A DNA stretch of 8,492 bases from Lachnospiraceae bacterium UBA4317 (GTDB lineage: Bacteria > Bacillota_A > Clostridia > Lachnospirales > Lachnospiraceae). Of the stretch, positions 6,439 to 8,492 are shown piece by piece. Numbering within the stretch: the first letter of the stretch is position 1; every line of letters starts with the position of its first letter. The stretch is taken from the NCBI GenBank assembly GCA_002394525.1, contig DGUF01000184.1, forward strand, positions 1 through 8,492, in the 5' to 3' direction. The notes under the pieces are model-generated. The model made no database searches and was not told where the DNA came from. It saw only the letters and a program-made list of their open reading frames with translations. The position numbers were made by a program, and so were the translations under genes.

Positions 6439-7464
6439 TTGTCAAAGGAACTCAAGCCCCGCATCCTGCGCCTGGAGATCGAAGAGGACGGCGGGGGAAA
6501 GACGATCAGGGAATACCTGAAGCAGAGGATCGGCTTTTCCTCCAGGCAGCTGAGCCGCTTTAAGTACCGCCGGGACGGGATCCTGGTCAACGGGGAAAAA
6601 AGATATGTCAATTATGCGCTGAGAGCGGGAGATGTCCTGGAGCTCCGGCTGACTCAGGGCGGGGAGCCCGTGGAGGAGGATCAGGATGGTCCGGACGGGA
6701 GAGGGGCCGGCGGCTATCTGCCTGCCTGGGACGGCCGCCTGCAGAAGATCTGGGCTCCTCCCGCCCGCTGGCTGGCAGAGGGGCATCCCCTGCGGATCCT
6801 CTATGAAGACGAGGACATCCTGGCGGCGGACAAGCCCTCCGGCGTTGTCTGCCATCCCAGTCCGGGACATTTTGACGACACCCTGTCCAACCAGGTGGCA
6901 GAACACCTGGGGCGGATCGGGCAGGAGCTGGATGTGCGCGTGACCGGCCGGCTGGACCGGGACACATCGGGGATCGTGATCTTTGCCCTCAATACGGAGA
7001 CGGCTGCCCAGCTGATCCGGCAGAGGGAGCGGTCCATGATGAGCAAGCTCTATATAGCCCGCGTCCGGGGACATTTTTCGGACCGGGGGGAGGAGGCGGC
7101 CGGCACGGTGGACCGGCCTCTGCGGAGAAAGGGGCCGGACTCTTTCCTCATGGTGACCGCCGAAGACGGAAAGCCGGCCAGGACCCATTACCGGGTGCTG
7201 GAGGAAATGGAGGACGGAAGCACCCTGGCCGCCTGCCGTATAGAACACGGCCGGACCCACCAGATCCGGGTCCACATGGCGTCGATCGGCCATCCCCTGA
7301 TCGGAGACTGTCTCTACGGAGAGGAGTCCTCCGAAGACGGTACGGGCGGGCAGGGACCCCTGATGCTCCACGCCTTCCGGGCAGAGCTTGTCCAGCCCTT
7401 CACGGGGGAAAAAATCTGTCTCGAGGCCCCGCTGCCGGACTGGGCGGGGGCTTTGCACTTGTAA
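6439..7464 (+). CDS. RluA-family RNA pseudouridine synthase
   Basis: The 341-residue product should isomerise uridine to pseudouridine in rRNA or tRNA, in the cytoplasm. Residues of about 20-70 form an S4-like RNA-binding domain (TIREYLKQRIGFSSRQ, then ILVNG and LRAGDVL). A Gly/Asp-rich insert of about 30-40 residues follows. The catalytic domain begins near 117 with ILYEDEDILAADKPSG. The catalytic Asp is D173 in GRLDRDTSG; many RluA proteins have His where this one has G170. The conserved GRTHQIRVH block is at 271-279. Translation starts at TTG with an AGGAGA RBS 8 nt upstream; an in-frame stop at 6433 excludes earlier starts and the next in-frame ATG is deep in the catalytic domain. It is 42 bp before the epimerase gene, probably in one transcript. 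The insert, and which RluA-type paralogue this is (RluA, RluC and RluD have different target sites), cannot be settled here. Confidence 0.93.
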   Translation: MSKELKPRILRLEIEEDGGGKTIREYLKQRIGFSSRQLSRFKYRRDGILVNGEKRYVNYALRAGDVLELRLTQGGEPVEEDQDGPDGRGAGGYLPAWDGRLQKIWAPPARWLAEGHPLRILYEDEDILAADKPSGVVCHPSPGHFDDTLSNQVAEHLGRIGQELDVRVTGRLDRDTSGIVIFALNTETAAQLIRQRERSMMSKLYIARVRGHFSDRGEEAAGTVDRPLRRKGPDSFLMVTAEDGKPARTHYRVLEEMEDGSTLAACRIEHGRTHQIRVHMASIGHPLIGDCLYGEESSEDGTGGQGPLMLHAFRAELVQPFTGEKICLEAPLPDWAGALHL

Positions 7465-7481
7465 CTGGCTGCTAATATATA
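7453..7481 (+). promoter_or_regulatory. Possible weak internal promoter before the epimerase gene
   Basis: TTGCAC (7453-7458), a 17-nt spacer and TATATA (7476-7481) overlap the 3' end of the upstream gene and the A/T-rich 42-bp gap. The -10 is imperfect, and the A/T-rich gap could give such a match by chance. It would allow some expression of the epimerase gene independent of the upstream gene. Confidence 0.35.
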
Positions 7482-7506
7482 CAAATAAAAAAGAAAGGGG
7501 ACGATC

Positions 7507-8412
7507 ATGGAAAAAGATTTGTATGTCATCGAAAACGAATTCCTCAGGGTCGGCATCGCAGCCCACGGGGCGGAGCTCTGCAGCATCTATGACAAGGGGC
7601 GAGGGCATGAGGTCGTATGGACCGGGGAGCCGGAGTACTGGAACCGCCATGCTCCCGTCCTCTTTCCCTTTGTAGGCAAGGTGAACGGCGGCTTCTACCG
7701 CTATAAAGGGCAGTCCTATCCCATGGGCCAGCACGGATTCGCCAGGGATATGGAGTTTACCCTGACCGGGAAGACAGAGGAGGCTGTCAGCTTCCGCCTC
7801 TGTGACAATGAGGAGACCCGGACAAAATATCCTTTTGCCTTTGAGCTTGAGATCACGCACCGCCTGCAGGGGCGCAGGGTCCTGGTCGAATGGAGGGTAA
7901 ATAATCCCTCGGACAGAGACCCCCTGTATTTTTCCATCGGCGGACATCCGGCCTTCAACTGCCCTGCGGACCAGGGACAGAAAAAGACCGACTATTACCT
8001 GCGCTTTGACGGACACGAAGGGGACGCATCCATCCCCTATGTCCTGATCGACCAGCCCTCCCAGGGGATCGACACCGGCCATGTGCACAGGCTTGCCCTT
8101 GACGGAGGCTTCGTGCCCGTCACGGATACGACCTTTGACCGGGACGCCTATATCTTTGACGAGGGTGTGGTGCAGACCGTGACCCTCTGCTATCCGGACA
8201 GGACTCCCTATGTCACGGTGTCGGCGCCCGGCTTTCCCTCCTTTGGCGTCTGGTCCAAGCCGCATACGGATGCCCCCTTTGTGTGTCTGGAGCCCTGGAT
8301 TGGCCGCTGCGACAACATGGGCTTTGCCGGAGAACTGCCTGAAAAGTACGGCGAGCAGTGCGCAGGCCCCGGGGAGGTCTTCGAGGCCGCCTATACGATC
8401 GAAGTGAACTGA
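7507..8412 (+). CDS. Aldose 1-epimerase family protein, LacX-like
   Basis: The 301-residue protein has the galactose-mutarotase-like beta-sandwich signature. These enzymes interconvert the alpha and beta anomers of aldoses in the cytoplasm. Visible family blocks are RHAPVLFPFVGKV (47-59), QHGFARD with H76, IGGHPAFNCP with H147, and CLEPWIGRCD with E262. H76, H147 and E262 fit the substrate-binding, acid and base roles known in the family. Length is normal for the LacX/YihR-like branch, which is shorter than classical GalM. The ATG has AAAGGGG (7494-7500) with a 6-nt gap. No galK, galT or sugar transporter is nearby, so the sugar cannot be named from context. It follows the pseudouridine synthase gene by 42 bp, and a strong terminator begins 2 bp after its stop. 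Family assignment is secure; substrate is unknown. Confidence 0.93.
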   Translation: MEKDLYVIENEFLRVGIAAHGAELCSIYDKGRGHEVVWTGEPEYWNRHAPVLFPFVGKVNGGFYRYKGQSYPMGQHGFARDMEFTLTGKTEEAVSFRLCDNEETRTKYPFAFELEITHRLQGRRVLVEWRVNNPSDRDPLYFSIGGHPAFNCPADQGQKKTDYYLRFDGHEGDASIPYVLIDQPSQGIDTGHVHRLALDGGFVPVTDTTFDRDAYIFDEGVVQTVTLCYPDRTPYVTVSAPGFPSFGVWSKPHTDAPFVCLEPWIGRCDNMGFAGELPEKYGEQCAGPGEVFEAAYTIEVN

Positions 8413-8413
8413 A

Positions 8414-8464
8414 AAAACGCCTCCGCGGGACCGGGACTGCTGCCGGCCGGCGCGGAGGCGTTTT
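8414..8464 (+). terminator. Rho-independent terminator after the epimerase gene
   Basis: AAAACGCCTCCGCG (8414-8427) pairs perfectly over 14 bp with CGCGGAGGCGTTTT (8451-8464). The 23-nt loop can fold further (CCGG pairs within it). It starts 2 bp after the stop codon and ends in a T-run, marking the end of the transcription unit. The A-tract on the left could let it work in both directions. Confidence 0.9.
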
Positions 8465-8492
8465 CTATATGTGCGCCGGGCATGGCGCAGTT

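Noticed and set aside
4742..6445. A 567-codon open frame on the - strand opposite the transporter
   Set aside because: The translation is rich in His, Asp and Gln, the antisense image of hydrophobic codons. The transporter signature motifs are on the + strand.
6442..8265. A 607-codon open frame on the - strand spanning the pseudouridine synthase and epimerase genes
   Set aside because: It crosses two well-supported plus-strand genes and their intergenic gap, with no domain of its own.
8472..8489. Short inverted repeat TGCGCC/GGCGCA near the right edge
   Set aside because: Only a 6-bp stem with a 6-nt loop in GC-rich DNA, truncated by the window edge. It could be chance or part of an element beyond the window.

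Overview
The window reads like chromosomal DNA of a GC-rich Bacillota/Clostridia member, possibly a Lachnospiraceae-type gut or rumen organism. The evidence is strong purine-rich ribosome-binding sites, a TTG start, two sigma-A-like promoters with 17-nt spacers, A-tract/stem/T-tract terminators, and protein families common in that group. The taxonomic call is an inference. I see no tRNA, rRNA, CRISPR array, integrase or insertion sequence.

Left part (1-2424, + strand): the 3' portion of a large gene whose frame is open from base 1. It begins with ten 29-residue HEAT-like helical repeats in register, continues into a long region I do not recognise, and ends with a zincin-like HEYQH motif. It converges on a 600-residue minus-strand gene (2592-4394). 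A perfect 12-bp, A/T-flanked hairpin (2467-2505) lies between them and should terminate both transcripts. The minus-strand protein has an unusual architecture: an N-terminal CHAP-like cysteine peptidase/amidase domain, three CW_7-like (Cpl-7-type) wall-binding repeats, and a C-terminal ComEC-like metallo-beta-lactamase-fold domain with its metal ligands present. Its promoter (4523-4551) is well formed.

Middle (4395-4852): a divergent intergenic region with one promoter for each direction. It holds a 13-bp perfect inverted repeat and the first copy of an exact 27-bp direct repeat. The second copy is 1.74 kb away, just past the next gene.

Right part (4853-8412, + strand): three conserved genes in a row. 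They encode a sodium:neurotransmitter-symporter (SNF) family amino-acid transporter, an RluA-family RNA pseudouridine synthase starting at TTG, and a LacX-type aldose 1-epimerase family protein. A strong hairpin terminator (8414-8464) closes the run. The last two are probably co-transcribed (42-bp gap). The transporter may feed into them, or the 146-bp gap with hairpins and a repeat may separate it. There is no evident shared pathway among these three.

The most interesting items are the CHAP/CW_7/MBL fusion, the HEAT-repeat protein with the putative metallopeptidase motif, and the 27-bp repeat bracketing the transporter.
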